NCBI GenBank assembly: GCA_033977485.1
Contig: CM066987.1
Span: 53,098,533 to 53,162,532, forward strand
Direction of reading: 5' to 3'
DNA from: Hydrangea macrophylla
Taxonomy: Eukaryota; Streptophyta; Magnoliopsida; Cornales; Hydrangeaceae
Length of the DNA: 64,000 nucleotides
The notes beneath the pieces were generated by a model. The model saw nothing but the letters and a program-made list of their open reading frames with translations, searched no databases and had not been told where the DNA came from. Position numbers and translations under genes: made by a program. Below, piece after piece: positions 1 to 12,929 of the stretch; positions within the stretch are counted from its first letter, which is position 1, and each line of letters starts with the position of its first letter.

Positions 1-1930
1 GACTCCTCCGTGTGATAACTTGGAACTCCCCTGTGGACCTATTAAGTGAAAATTTACAAAAGTTAATTTATTAACAGTGATTAGGTTGTTTGCAAAAGCT
101 AAATAAGTATGGTAAGTGAAAATTTAGTAATGAAAAATACATGTCATACGCTTGTAACTCGTGGATATTAGCTTTCTTTTGTTCTTTATCAAGTTCATCT
201 ACCACGTGCTTCGTGAAGGTATGCCCATCTCTTAATCATTTCTGTACAATTAACCTTCCTTGGTCAAAATGTTGCACAACCTGGTAAAATATGAGTTGGA
301 CGCATGTAGTTATTGGGAGAGCACGGGCCACCTTCAGTGCTGAGTTAAATCCTTCGACGTGGTTAGTGGTTATGATACCCCAACGGTGACCACCATCATT
401 GGCCAGAGACCACTGATCTGAGGGTACACATTCTAACCAACGTCGTGCATTGGTATCTATTTTTCCAATATTCTCCATATCACGATTGAACTTCCTAATT
501 TGATGCTTGATCCCAGCTAACCAAAGTAGGTCCTTCAACAAGATATTCTTGAATTTCTTGTGGAAGTTGCACTAGAAGTGTCTTAAACAAAATCGATGAT
601 ACGCATTGGGCTCATGCCACTCTGTTAATCTCTGAACTGAACTGATTATAGCAGAATGTCGGTCAGATATTAGGCATATGCCCTGCTTACCACGGACAAC
701 ATACGTACTTAGGTTCCTTAGGAACCATGACCAACTAGGAAGGGTCTCTTCATCAATAATTGCAAATGCAAGAGGAAATATCTTGTTATCAGCGTTTATT
801 CCCATAGCTACAAGGATCCTGCCTTTGTATTTGCCATTAATATGGGTCCCATCGACACAAACTACTGGATGGCAATGACCAAACCCGTCAATTGAAGGTT
901 TGAAGGCCCAAAACAAGTATTGGAACTTGACCACACCAGGGGTGTCCGTATGATTCGTTTTCCATTGCACTACTATCCCATGGTTGCATTTTTTAAGAGC
1001 TGACATAAATCTAGGTAATTTTCTGTAAGACTCGTTCTAGTCTCCAAATACCATCTCTATAGCTTTTTTCCTCGCACGCTATGCCTTTTTGTACGAGATT
1101 GTGAATTTCTGGCTTTCCTTCACCCTTTCAATGATCAAAGTGATTTTCATACATGGATCATGTTGCACATAACCCATGATTAATTTTGCTGTAAGATTCA
1201 TATCTAGGTTAACGTGGTCCTGGCTATTGTGTGGGTACACACAGTGGTGGTCGCCGTTATACTGTGTAATTTAAAAACCACACGTCATTAATTTTTTTGT
1301 TCCCCGCAAGCCCCATGTGCACCCATTTTTGCACTGAACCACCCAAAGTTTTGGATTTGTTTTAACTACCTCGCTCGTATTGTCGGTCATTCTTTGTATG
1401 ATAAAATTTTACGCATTCCTGGAGATGCTGCTTATCTTTGAATGTCATTTTCTTCTTTAACTCAACTTTGTTAGAGTCACATATTGGAAAAGTACAATTA
1501 CTGTCACGAGTAGTAACTTCACAACCCTCATACCCCACCTCGTCAAGGTCAGTGAAGAAAGGTACTGGACTGTAAAGCTCTTCCACATGAGGGGGAGATG
1601 GCGTTAGGACACTCTGCCCACCCGCTGTTTCGAATTCTTCATCAGAATTTGAACCACCCATCATCACCTCTTCCTCCTCCTCTAAGGGATATTCTGTGTG
1701 CACATCGGCACTGTCTGCAATAATATTTTAAGCATTGTCCTCAAGTCTTACCAGCTGCTCAACCGGATTCATATACCCTTCATCGGTTGACATCGTTTCA
1801 CGTAGATTCTGGCTACTGAAGTCATAACCGCTATCAAAGTTTGGAGTCCTAGAGCTAGGACCTGTACTTTAAAAGTTCGGAGTGCTACAACTAGGACCTT
1901 CATTTACATGAACTTCTGACAGATCGTTGT
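1..1930 (-). pseudogene. Mutator-like (MULE) transposase pseudogene, middle and C-terminal part
   Basis: Read on the minus strand this stretch encodes pieces of a MuDR-family transposase. At 1362-1703 there is an acidic stretch and then a block resembling the MuDR DNA-binding domain (FKDKQHLQECVKFYHTKNDRQYE). In another frame at about 1120-1350 a Cys/His region follows (CKNGC, GDHHC, H.NSQDH). At 572-1006 lies the MULE transposase core, with catalytic Asp in CVDGTHING (about 855) and Asp in LISDRH (about 662). At 236-541 lies the TTNHVEGFNSALK block holding the catalytic Glu. The blocks are separated by frameshifts and stops (for example near 1868, 1728, 1362 and 236), so the gene is dead. 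It is the downstream continuation of the piece at 12236-12724; the Tekay-type element split it. The C-terminus runs off the left edge of the window. Confidence 0.85.
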
Positions 1931-4532
1931 TGTAATAACCTGCATTTTCCTGCATTATCATATTTAAAATTTACATTATCATAATTGCATTATCATATTA
2001 AAATTAATATATATTGTCTGTTTATATGTTAATTTCAATTCTTATGTGAAAAATCTATTTCTTGACTAATCTCATATTGAAATTACTTTTGGGGTCAAAA
2101 TGCAATTTTCATAAAAACTGGCAATACCTGTGTTAAATTTCAAATCTGTATTTCAAAACGGTGGAATTATTTCTTTTAAAACTCAAACTGTATTTTTATA
2201 AAATCAGAAAACTATTTCTAACATTAAAATGAATTTTCTGTATTTTTGTGATAAACACCGTGTCACGAAAATACTAGTTTAGGTTTAAAACTGTCCGCGC
2301 AGTGTTAAACTTCCACAGAATTTTGGGAGTAACTGATTGGACAAATTTCTTTATACCCAATTATTATTGCTAAAGTTTTCCCTTAGGCCTTGTTTGACAA
2401 ATGCTTGTAGTATGTGTGTTGTCCTAATGCCATAAGCTTGATTCCCAAACACACCTTGACCCACACCAACTCCACCTACCCTTTCAATTATAAATGGAGC
2501 ATTATGAATTGCAAGTGTATATTTACACATCATTGCTGCACTTTCTTTGTAATTAGTGGAGATTAATGGAGAATGAGTGGGATGTTAGGCAAATGTTTTC
2601 TAAGTGGGAGTTTGAGTATTTATACACCCAACCACACTACACATTCTACACTCCTAACATAGAGAGCTTGAGAGAGTCACATAGAGAGATAATAATTTCA
2701 GAATTTGAAGAGCTCAATCCTCCATAGCCAAGCTTGAAATTGGAGATTCTTAATTCTTGTATTTCTTTCTCAACAACTTCTTCAATCTACATCACGGTGA
2801 GTATTACTAACTCACTCCAAATGTAACTCATTCCTTATTTACTGATTTAGGTAGTTAATTTTAACAGTAGCAGAATTTTGTTTTCAGATTTTTGTTAGGA
2901 AAACGAATGAAATTTAAGGTTCTGCCCGCGTAGTCCCAAGTAAAACTCGATTCTGCACACTTTTTGTCTAATGCAATTTTCTCAGATTTTGCACCGTTTG
3001 GGCAGAAAATGAGGATTACAGTAGCAGAAAAAGTATATTAGAAATTCAATCTAATATTTTCTCTTTTAATTTTAACAGTAGCAGAATTTTGTTTTCAGAT
3101 TTTTGTTAGGAAAACGAATGAAATTTAAGGTTCTGCCCGCGTTGTCCCAAGCAAAACTCGATTCTGCACACTTTTCGTCTAATGTAATTTTCTCAGATTC
3201 TGCACCGTTTGGACAGAAAACGAGGATTTCAGTAGCAGTTTTTAGAATGCTATTAGTTATGTATAAAATGATTAAGGCAATGAATTACGAATTTTCAATC
3301 CCCGTACGCGTATTATTTCTTTAATTCTGTGAATTCCTTTATGTTTAAAGTTTGATGATATTCATGTGGAGTCAGTTGTACATGCATGGTGAGTGTTGGT
3401 AGTGTGTAAAAGAGTAATGATAGTGTGGAAAAGAGTAATGATTGTGTGGAAAGAGTATGAGTTTGAGTTGTGGTTGTGGTTGTGGTTGTGGTTGTAATTG
3501 TGGCTGTGGTTATGGTTGTGGTTGTGGATGTGATTGTGGTTGGAGTTGAAAAAGAGGATGAGGGTGTCTTTGAAATGCGAAGGTGGCAAAAATGGACACT
3601 CCCTGACGCCCATGGAAGCGTTAAAGTGTGTGAAGCCGAACTTGGACACTCACTGGCACCCATGGAAGTGCTAAAGTGTGGCCTATAGACACTCCCTGAA
3701 TGACTCGAGTCTGGATACCTGTGTGGGGGTTGCCCCGGTATTTGCATGGCGGTTAGGGTATTCAAAGTGTGAGGCATTGGACACTCCCTGGTACCCCGGA
3801 CCAAAGTGTGAGGCAAACTGGACACTCCCTGGCGCCCCGTTGCTAAAGTGTGGCTATCTTAGTATTTCAAAGATACCAGGAGTAGGATAGAGGGTTGTTG
3901 GGTGTTGTCGAGAGAAAAGAGTCGGATAGATGAGATGGTGCATTGTTCTCATACACGGTCACATATGTGTGAAATTATCTTTTATATAATGTTGTGGTTG
4001 TTTTCTAAAACGAGCTTTTTATCATAAATATAAACTTGTGGTATTTAAATGGAAATGGGAAAAAGGTAAATGAGTATGTTTTACATTCAGAGTTATGTTT
4101 TTAATACTCACCAGCTTCTTGAAGCTGACGGCGTTGATGCGTCCTGGACATTCGTGTTCAGGCTTTGCAGGTTATAATCAGGATGAACCATATGACTATG
4201 CTAATTGAGATCAACTGCTGAGAAGAGAATTTACTTTTATATGCTTTATGTTTATGTGCTTTAAGATATGATTTGGTTTTGTAATAAGGATGACTGTAAT
4301 AGACTTTAAGTTATTGTTTTATTTTAAGGCGGTCTGTGCCTTAGTTAACCCCGTACCATAAGTTGTAATAAGTTAGAAAAATTTTTATGAGCCCTGTTTG
4401 CCCTACTCTGATTAATAGTTTTATGTTGTTAGAAGTTTTTGGGACGGAATCGATCCTTCAAACTGTCGCGACCTACGGGTCCATAAAGGAAATTAAACGC
4501 TTTCCATATTTATGCTACGTCGGGGCGTGACA
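1931..4532 (+). repeat. 5' LTR of the Tekay-type element
   Basis: 2602 bp, starts TGTAAT and ends GTGACA. It contains a likely TATA element (TATTTATACA, about 2616-2625). Downstream there is a roughly 211 bp direct duplication (about 2855-3065 and 3066-3235, built on AACAGTAGCAGAATTTTG), a GTGGTT hexanucleotide tract (about 3465-3545), and about five short direct repeats containing GGACACTCCCTG...AAAGTGTG (about 3590-3855). A 5' splice-site-like CACG/GTGAGT lies at about 2795-2804. ORFs seen on either strand of the LTR are low-complexity and I do not regard them as genes. Confidence 0.93.
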
Positions 4533-4540
4533 GGATTTGG

Positions 4541-4553
4541 TGGTATCAGAGCC
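4541..4553 (+). other. Primer binding site (initiator Met tRNA)
   Basis: TGGTATCAGAGCC lies eight bases after the 5' LTR end and matches the complement of the 3' end of plant initiator methionine tRNA, the usual primer of Tekay and many other chromoviruses. The stretch 4554-5112 is untranslated leader with no recognisable gene. Confidence 0.9.
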
Positions 4554-5112
4554 ATAGGTTTTCTAGATTGACCAGGCTCAGTTATTCACGCCATAGATTA
4601 GTGACATAGGTTACCCTTAAGTTTTACTAAGCTATACAACCAAGTTCTAGTGTTAGTTTAGTACGGATTACCCTTAGTTCAGAAACTAAAATTCTAAGTT
4701 GGTTTTATCATAGAAATGATTACCCGTTTGTCTTGTCACATCGACAAGAATGATAGCAATTTCCATATACCTTCAGACATATCCATTTAGGATTAGCCGA
4801 GATAACCATAACTTATGATGCCCCTACAGACATATAGTAGCCGAGTTTCTAAGGAGTTAAAGCATACCATAGCCCTCATTAATAGCTTAGGCACTGACCA
4901 ACTTCCTGAGTCAAATCTCGGAACAGTCAGTATGGCCCACAACCCAGAGTCTAGAGGATAAGAATACGACCTCTTTGCTATTAGGCAGCCCTAGTTCGAA
5001 TACGAGTATTATATGTACTTAATATATATTTTATTGTATGCTTATGTGATAATACGAGTATGTGATATAGTGATAAATACTCCTTTGAAAATTTTTGTCA
5101 TAGTACTGTTGC

Positions 5113-8100
5113 ATGCATGTTTCTCATTCTACTACCCCTATCATGCATAGAATGGCTGGAAGACCAAGGAGGAACAGAAATCTGATTGAAGGAGCGCCCG
5201 AGGCTGCCGACCCCACGGGAATATTTGAAGCTTTTATCAGACGTCTCGAGAGGGTTAGTAATGCGAATGAAAACCAACGAGACCGCCAGACGGGAGATAA
5301 GCTGCTGGAGAGATTCCGTGCGCTCAGACCCGAGCAATTTGCGGGTACCACGGATCCCTGGAAGGCGGAACAATGGTTAAGACAGATGGACCGCATGTTC
5401 GAAGCTGTCCAATGCAACGAGATGGACAAGAGGAGGCTGGCTACATTTCAACTAACCGACGCCGCTGCAGATTGGTGGGACTCGGTCATAGCCACTATCG
5501 GGAACACCGCTGCTATGGGGATGACGTGGACGGCGTTCAAAGGGAGATTCCTGGAGAAGTACTTCCCGGCTACGGAGAGGCACAGAAGAGAGAAGGAATT
5601 TATGGATCTGACGCAAGGAACCAAGACGGTGCAAGAGTATACCACACAGTTCGAGAGGCTGTCACGGTTTGCCCCGCACATGGTTGATACTGAGGAGAAG
5701 AAGATCCGGAAGTATAACCAAGGGTTGGCACCGCAGATTCGTCGCCTGACTCTCGGCCATCTAGACAAGACGTTTGAAGGACTAGTCGGCCTGGCTACCG
5801 ATCTGGAAGAAGATGCTCGAGTATATCGCAAACAATTTGAATTTCGACCGCCTCAGAGGGGTAATTTTGGGAATAGACCACCAATGAATCGTACCCAAGG
5901 GCAGAAGAGGAACTTTGACGGAAGCAAGAAGGCACAAGCTATTACCTATCCGACTCAACCCCGAGTAGGAGAAGGAAGTAGTGGCGTAAAGTGCTTCAAC
6001 TGTGGTAACCCTGGACATGTGGCTCGGGACTGCAAGGCACCAAGGCGTGCTGCTCAGCCCGGAATAGTCTGCTTCAATTGTGGTGAACCAGGTCACATCA
6101 GCAGGTTCTGCACTGCTCCTAAGCAAGCGACTTATGGACAACAGGGTCAGACCCGCTTGAATGCTGTTATTCCTGATGCAGCTGGATATGATGGAGCTGT
6201 ATATGAAGAAGGAGATCATGGAGAAGCTCAACCTGATCAGCAAGCAGTGGAAGGTACATTGACTCTATTTAACTCCCATGTTAGAGTATTATTTGATACG
6301 GGTGCTGCTCTATCATTCATATCTGTTAATACAATTCGGAGATTGGGTATCTTACCTCATCGCTTAGAGAAAGCTTTGAAGGCTACATCACCAATAGGAG
6401 CTGCGGTCAGTTTAGGACATGTGTGCAAGGATTGTCCCTTAAGATTAGGAGACCGAGAAATCCCTGCGAGGTGGATTGTTCTATCGATGAAGGAGTTCGA
6501 CATAATCCTAGGAATGGATTGGCTGTCTCAGAATCAAGTGAAGTTGGATTGTGCGAGGAAGAGAATTACATTCTCCGACAATGAGAATCAACCCTTTGAT
6601 TTTCAATGTAACCCTTCGGGAGATATGTTCCTCACAAGATGTTTAGCCAACATCGAAGTCGTCAGTACAGAGGTGACAGCTTCATCTATACCTGTAGTCA
6701 AGGACTTCGAAGAAGTATTTCAAGACATTTCTGGATTACCGCCCGAGAGAAGTATAGAGTTCTGTATTGAGCTTATACCGGGTACCGTACCGATTACCAA
6801 GGTTCCCTACAGAATGGCCCCCACAGAACTACTAGAATTGAAGGGACAAGTTCAAGAGCTCGAGAACCTAGGTTTTGTACGTCCAAGTACATCGCCTTGG
6901 GGAGCACCGGTGTTATTTGTGAAGAAGAAGGACGGGACGCTCAGGCTGTGTATCGACTACAGAGATTTGAATCGAGTGACAATCAAGAACAAGTATCCTT
7001 TGCCTCGGATCGACGATTTATTTGATCAACTACAAGGAGCTACGATATTTTCCAAGATAGACCTTAGGTCGGGATATCATCAGTTGAGGGTACGGAAGGA
7101 AGACATACCTAAGACTGCTTTCAGAACCCGATATGGTCATTATGAATTTCTGGTGATGCCGTTTGGATTGACGAACGCCACGGCAGTGTTTATGGATCTG
7201 ATGAATAGAGTGTTCAAGCCTTATTTAGATCAGTTTGTCATCGTCTTTATTGATGATATTTTGATCTATTCTAAGTCAAGAGAAGAACACGAGCAACATC
7301 TACGGATTACGATGTAGACGCTTAAGGACCACCACTTGTATGCCAAGTTCAGTAAGTGTGAGTTCTGGTTGCAAGAAGTGAAATTTTTGGGACACAAGGT
7401 GTCATCTCAAGGAATTTCTGTGGATTCGTCCAAGACCGATGCTGTATCCAACTGGGTTAGGCCAAGCAACCCTACAGAAGTTCGGAGTTTTCTTGGACTC
7501 GCAGGCTATTACAGAAGATTTGTTGAAGGATTCTCTAAAATAGCCGCACCATTGACTGGATTGACGAAGAAGAATTTGAAATTCGAATGGACAGAGAAGC
7601 ATGAGCGAGCCTTTCTAGAGTTGAAAGAGAGACTCACTACCGCACCAGTACTAGCAATACCCAAGCCTGGTGAGAAGTTCACTATCTTTAGTGACGCATC
7701 ATATCAAGGACTAGGGTGTGTACTTATGCAAGATGGTAAAGTTATAGCCTATGGATCTAGACAGCTGAAGCCGAATGAGTTGAACTATCCTATTCATGAT
7801 TTGGAGTTGGCAGCAGTGGTATTTGCACTCAAGATTTGGAGACATTATCTCTACGGTGAGAAGTTTGATTTGTTCTCCGATCACAAGAGTCTGAAGTATT
7901 TGTTCACACAGAAAGAGTTGAACATGAGGCAGCGCAGATGGATGGAGTTGATCAAAGATTACGACTTCACATTGGAATACCACCCTGGTAAAGCTAATGT
8001 GGTCGCTGATGCTTTGAGTCGGCAGACTCGTGAGACGATCGCCTCCTTAATGGTTAGAGAATGGCGAGCATTGGAGACGTTGGCAGAGTTTGATATACAG

Positions 8101-9588
8101 AGTGCTGAAAGAGGAGAAGGACAACTTTTCGGATGTCTTATCCTACAGCCTGTTCTCTTTGACCGCATTATTGGAGCTCAGAAAGAAGATGAGAAGTTTC
8201 AATCATGGTTCAAGAAGATGTCAGAGAAGGACCCGACAGAATGGAAAGTGGGAGTCGATGGAGGGTATCGGTGCAGGAATAGATTATGTGTGCCGGATGT
8301 TGGAGAGCTTAGAAAGGATATCCTGGAAGAAGCACATAAGTCAAGATATACAGTTCACCCGGGAGGAACGAAGATGTATAAAGATTTGAAGAGAAATTTC
8401 TGGTGGGAAGGCATGAAGAAGGATGTGGCCGAGTTTGTATCCAAGTGTTTGACGTGTCAGCAAGTCAAGGCCGAACATCAGAGACCCTCAGGACTGTTGC
8501 AACCATTACCTATTCCTGGTTGGAAGTGGGAGCACATAACCATGGATTTTGTAGTGGGATTGCCTCGATCTCAACAGAACCATGATGCTATTTGGGTAGT
8601 TGTGGATCGACTGACGAAATCAGCCCATTTCATTGCTTATAGTATGACATATCCGGTGGAGAGGATGAGCCGGATGTACATACAACAAGTTGTGCGACTT
8701 CATGGTGCACCTGTGTCAATTGTGTCAGATCGTGACGCGCGTTTTACCTCTGGATTTTGGGAAAGTCTGCAAGAAGCTATGGGAACCTCGCTCAAGATGA
8801 GTACTGCTTTTCACCCTCAGACAGATGGACAAACTGAGCGTGTGAATCAGATCATGGAGGATATGCTTAGGGCTTGTGTGATCAATTTTGAAGAATCTTG
8901 GGAGACACACTTGCCTTTGGTTGAATTTGCCTATAACAATAGTTATCACGCGAGTATCGGTATGGCTCCGTTCGAAGCACTGTACGGACGACCATGTCGT
9001 TCTCCATTGTGTTGGGCAGAGGTCGGGGACACAGAATTGTTGGGACCAGATTTGGTTAGAGAAACCAACGAAAAGATTTCCCTGGTCAAGGAAAGGATGA
9101 GAACCGCTCAAAGCCGGTATAAGAGTTATGCTGATCGACGCCGGAAAGATTTGGAGTTTAGTGTTGGAGATCACGTACTTCTTAAGGTTTCACCAACACG
9201 AGGAGTAGTACGCTTTGGTCTCAAGAGAGGGAAGTTAGCTCCGCGTTTCATTGGACCGTTTGAGATTTTGGAACGTATCGGGTTAGTAGCCTATCGACTG
9301 GCACTACCACCGAAGATGTCTGGGGTTCACAACGTGTTTCACGTGAGTATGTTGAGGAAATACATACGAGATCCCTCGCACGTGGTTAGTTATGACGACA
9401 TTGAGACAAGTCATAACGTTTCTTACAAGGAGAGACCTGTGAAGATTCTGGATCAGAGTATCAAGAAGTTAAGAAATAAGGAGATCCCGTTGGTGAAGGT
9501 TCAGTGGAATCACCATGACGAGAATGAAGCCTCGTGGGAAGTTGAAGCTAATATGAGGAAGAAGTACCCGGAGTTATTTCATGACTAG
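5113..9588 (+). pseudogene. gag-pol polyprotein of the Tekay-type element, one in-frame stop
   Basis: A single frame from 5113 to 9588, broken only by TAG at 7315-7317. The likely start is the ATG at 5152 (MAGRPRRN), 13 codons into the open frame. Order (residues from 5113): retrotransposon gag domain about 85-230; two CX2CX4HX4C zinc knuckles at about 294 and 320; aspartic protease with DTGA at about 395; reverse transcriptase from about 550 with FIDDIL at about 712. After the stop come RNase H (FSDAS, about 7693), integrase with an HHCC zinc finger and a DDE core ([24 protein letters not shown]), and a C-terminal chromodomain (about 9430-9585). The polyprotein makes the capsid, protease and enzymes for reverse transcription and integration; the chromodomain is thought to steer insertion into heterochromatin. 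The stop lies just after the RT active site, so this copy should not make RNase H or integrase without readthrough. Confidence 0.93.
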
Positions 9589-9620
9589 TTAGTCTTGATT
9601 TCGGGGACGAAATCCTGTTT

Positions 9621-9633
9621 AAGGGAGGAAGGG
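9621..9633 (+). other. Polypurine tract
   Basis: AAGGGAGGAAGGG immediately abuts the 3' LTR start (TGTAATAACC), the expected plus-strand primer for reverse transcription. Confidence 0.85.
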
Positions 9634-12235
9634 TGTAATAACCTGCATTTTCCTGCATTATCATATTTAAAATTTACATTATCATAATTGCATTATCATA
9701 TTAAAATTAATATATATTGTCTGTTTATATGTTAATTTCAATTCTTATGTGAAAAATCTATTTCTTGACTAATCTCATATTGAAATTACTTTTGGGGTCA
9801 AAATGTAATTTTCATAAAAACTGGCAATACCTGTGTTAAATTTCAAATCTGTATTTCAAAACGGTGGAATTATTTCTTTTAAAACTCAAACTGTATTTTT
9901 ATAAAATCAGAAAACTATTTCTAACATTAAAATGAATTTTCTGTATTTTTGTGATAAACACCGTGTCACGAAAATACTAGTTTAGGTTTAAAACTGTCCG
10001 CGCAGTGTTAAACTTCCACAGAATTTTGGGAGTAACTGATTGGACAAATTTCTTTATACCCAATTATTATTGCTAAAGTTTTCCCTTAGGCCTTGTTTGA
10101 CAAATGCTTGTAGTATGTGTGTTGTCCTAATGCCATAAGCTTGATTCCCAAACACACCTTGACCCACACCAACTCCACCTACCCTTTCAATTATAAATGG
10201 AGCATTATGAATTGCAAGTGTATATTTACACATCATTGCTGCACTTTCTTTGTAATTAGTGGAGATTAATGGAGAATGAGTGGGATGTTAGGCAAATGTT
10301 TTCTAAGTGGGAGTTTGAGTATTTATACACCCAACCACACTACACATTCTACACTCCTAACATAGAGAGCTTGAGAGAGTCACATAGAGAGATAATAATT
10401 TCAGAATTTGAAGAGCTCAATCCTCCATAGCCAAGCTTGAAATTGGAGATTCTTAATTCTTGTATTTCTTTCTCAACAACTTCTTCAATCTACATCACGG
10501 TGAGTATTACTAACTCACTCCAAATGTAACTCATTCCTTATTTACTGATTTAGGTAGTTAATTTTAACAGTAGCAGAATTTTGTTTTCAGATTTTTGTTA
10601 GGAAAACGAATGAAATTTAAGGTTCTGCCCGCGTTGTCCCAAGTAAAACTCGATTCTGCACACTTTTTGTCTAATGCAATTTTCTCAGATTTTGCACCGT
10701 TTGGGCAGAAAATGAGGATTACAGTAGCAGAAAAAGTATATTAGAAATTCAATCTAATATTTTCTCTTTTAATTTTAACAGTAGCAGAATTTTGTTTTCA
10801 GATTTTTGTTAGGAAAACGAATGAAATTTAAGGTTCTGCCCGCGTTGTCCCAAGCAAAACTCGATTCTGCACACTTTTCGTCTAATGCAATTTTCTCAGA
10901 TTCTGCACCGTTTGGACAGAAAACGAGGATTTCAGTAGCAGTTTTTAGAATGCTATTAGTTATGTATAAAATGATTAAGGCAATGAATTACGAATTTTCA
11001 ATCCCCGTACGCGTATTATTTCTTTAATTCTGTGAATTCCTTTATGTTTAAAGTTTGATGATATTCATGTGGAGTCAGTTGTACATGCATGGTGAGTGTT
11101 GGTAGTGTGTAAAAGAGTAATGATAGTGTGGAAAAGAGTAATGATTGTGTGGAAAGAGTATGAGTTTGAGTTGTGGTTGTGGTTGTGGTTGTGGTTGTAA
11201 TTGTGGCTGTGGTTATGGTTGTGGTTGTGGATGTGATTGTGGTTGGAGTTGAAAAAGAGGATGAGGGTGTCTTTGAAATGCGAAGGTGGCAAAAATGGAC
11301 ACTCCCTGACGCCCATGGAAGCGTTAAAGTGTGTGAAGCCGAACTTGGACACTCACTGGCACCCATGGAAGTGCTAAAGTGTGGCCTATAGACACTCCCT
11401 GAATGACTCGAGTCTGGATACCTGTGTGGGGGTTGCCCCGGTATTTGCATGGCGGTTAGGGTATTCAAAGTGTGAGGCATTGGACACTCCCTGGTACCCC
11501 GGACCAAAGTGTGAGGCAAACTGGACACTCCCTGGCGCCCCGTTGCTAAAGTGTGGCTATCTTAGTATTTCAAAGATACCAGGAGTAGGATAGAGGGTTG
11601 TTGGGTGTTGTCGAGAGAAAAGAGTCGGATAGATGAGATGGTGCATTGTTCTCATACACGGTCACATATGTGTGAAATTATCTTTTATATAATGTTGTGG
11701 TTGTTTTCTAAAACGAGCTTTTTATCATAAATATAAACTTGTGGTATTTAAATGGAAATGGGAAAAAGGTAAATGAGTATGTTTTACATTCAGAGTTATG
11801 TTTTTAATACTCACCAGCTTCTTGAAGCTGACGGCGTTGATGCGTCCTGGACATTCGTGTTCAGGCTTTGCAGGTTATAATCAGGATGAACCATATGACT
11901 ATGCTAATTGAGATCAACTGCTGAGAAGAGAATTTACTTTTATATGCTTTATGTTTATGTGCTTTAAGATATGATTTGGTTTTGTAATAAGGATGACTGT
12001 AATAGACTTTAAGTTATTGTTTTATTTTAAGGCGGTCTGTGCCTTAGTTAACCCCGTACCATAAGTTGTAATAAGTTAGAAAAATTTTTATGAGCCCTGT
12101 TTGCCCTACTCTGATTAATAGTTTTATGTTGTTAGAAGTTTTTGGGACGGAATCGATCCTTCAAACTGTCGCGACCTACGGGTCCATAAAGGAAATTAAA
12201 CGCTTTCCATATTTATGCTACGTCGGGGCGTGACA
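9634..12235 (+). repeat. 3' LTR of the Tekay-type element
   Basis: Same length (2602 bp) and nearly the same sequence as 1931-4532, including the 211 bp duplication (about 10558 on), the GTGGTT tract (about 11168-11248) and the GGACACTCCCTG repeats (about 11295-11560). It ends TGACA at 12235, followed by the GTTGT duplication. Confidence 0.95.
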
Positions 12236-12724
12236 GTTGTACCTTCCATAGGACTCCGAGTAATGTGAGCTTCTTCGATATCCATCAAAGTTGTGGACGT
12301 AGTCTTCGTTTAAATTCAGCGGGGACAAACAAGGGGACTCAACATTAAAGTTTTCGGGCCCTTGTGTCAGTAGTCGAGTAAATGGTCCAGATTGTATCAT
12401 TTGCGGCAAGTGTCTTAGAACATGATGGACCTTCTCGATATACACCTCAACACATCTTACTGCCGAAAAAAATGAAGGAATATGAAGTACCTTATCTAGT
12501 ATTGAATCATCCACTATGGAAAGAGCCATGTAATTCATGACAGCTCCGTATTTGTTGACTGGAAATCTACAAGTGAATTTCAAATTGACAATTTCACCTT
12601 CACAAATTACTTTATGATATACCAACTGAACTAACTCAGACAGGGTTGTTCCATGATTCACTTCATGAATATCCTTGGCTGGAATATTGTATTTAACACC
12701 TCCTTCGTTGTGATTCATTATCAT
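12236..12724 (-). pseudogene. Mutator-like transposase pseudogene, N-terminal part
   Basis: Minus-strand ORF beginning at ATG 12724-12722 (MIMNHNEGGVKYNI); an alternative start is the ATG at 12718. It reads about 160 codons to the retrotransposon junction at 12236. The sequence resembles the N-terminal region of MuDR-type plant transposases (a ubiquitin/PB1-like fold: basic start, then LSELVQLVYHKV, LKFTCRFPV). With the 10.3 kb insertion and one copy of GTTGT left out, the frame continues directly into 1925-1704 and the acidic stretch at 1703. That continuation has two stops, so the gene was probably inactive independently of the insertion, or decayed later. Confidence 0.8.
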
Positions 12725-12728
12725 ACTA

Positions 12729-12749
12729 CCCCCCCCCCCCCCCCCCCCC
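12729..12749. repeat. 21 bp poly-C tract
   Basis: Homopolymer of 21 C (G on the transposase strand) just upstream of the transposase start. Its length is likely variable and hard to sequence. Confidence 0.95.
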
Positions 12750-12929
12750 AATAAAATGCAATAAATGTTGACATCGTTTAAGGAAGAAAATTTTAAAGAA
12801 GAAATACAACAAGGTCTGCAACCACGAACAGATAATAAGACAGTCTAAGGAATAAAAAGAAAGAAAGAAAAAAAAAAAAGAAGTAAAATATCGAACAAGG
12901 GGAAGGTTAGAAGAGATATATATACTTGC

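Larger units (their letters stand above)
1931..12235 (+). mobile_element. Full-length Ty3/Gypsy Tekay-type chromovirus LTR retrotransposon
   Basis: Complete element: 2602 bp 5' LTR (1931-4532), PBS, gag-pol frame (5113-9588), polypurine tract and 2602 bp 3' LTR (9634-12235). The LTRs begin TGTAATAACC and end GGGGCGTGACA. The target-site duplication GTTGT is at 1926-1930 and 12236-12240. By eye I find only about three base differences between the LTRs (near 2103/9806, 2932/10635 and 3185/10888), so the insertion is very young. Lineage: domain order gag-PR-RT-RNaseH-INT with a C-terminal chromodomain, plus long LTRs and a Met-initiator tRNA primer site, fits the Tekay/Del clade. It landed inside the MULE transposase gene. 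Confidence 0.95.

Noticed and set aside
3313..3825. Minus-strand ORFs of 170 and 95 codons in the Tekay LTR (also 11016-11528)
   Set aside because: They are made of Thr or His/Asn runs from the GTGGTT tract and occur identically in both LTRs; by-products of simple sequence.
5098..9174. Antisense and alternative-frame ORFs across the Tekay gag-pol
   Set aside because: Shadow frames of the coding strand without motifs.
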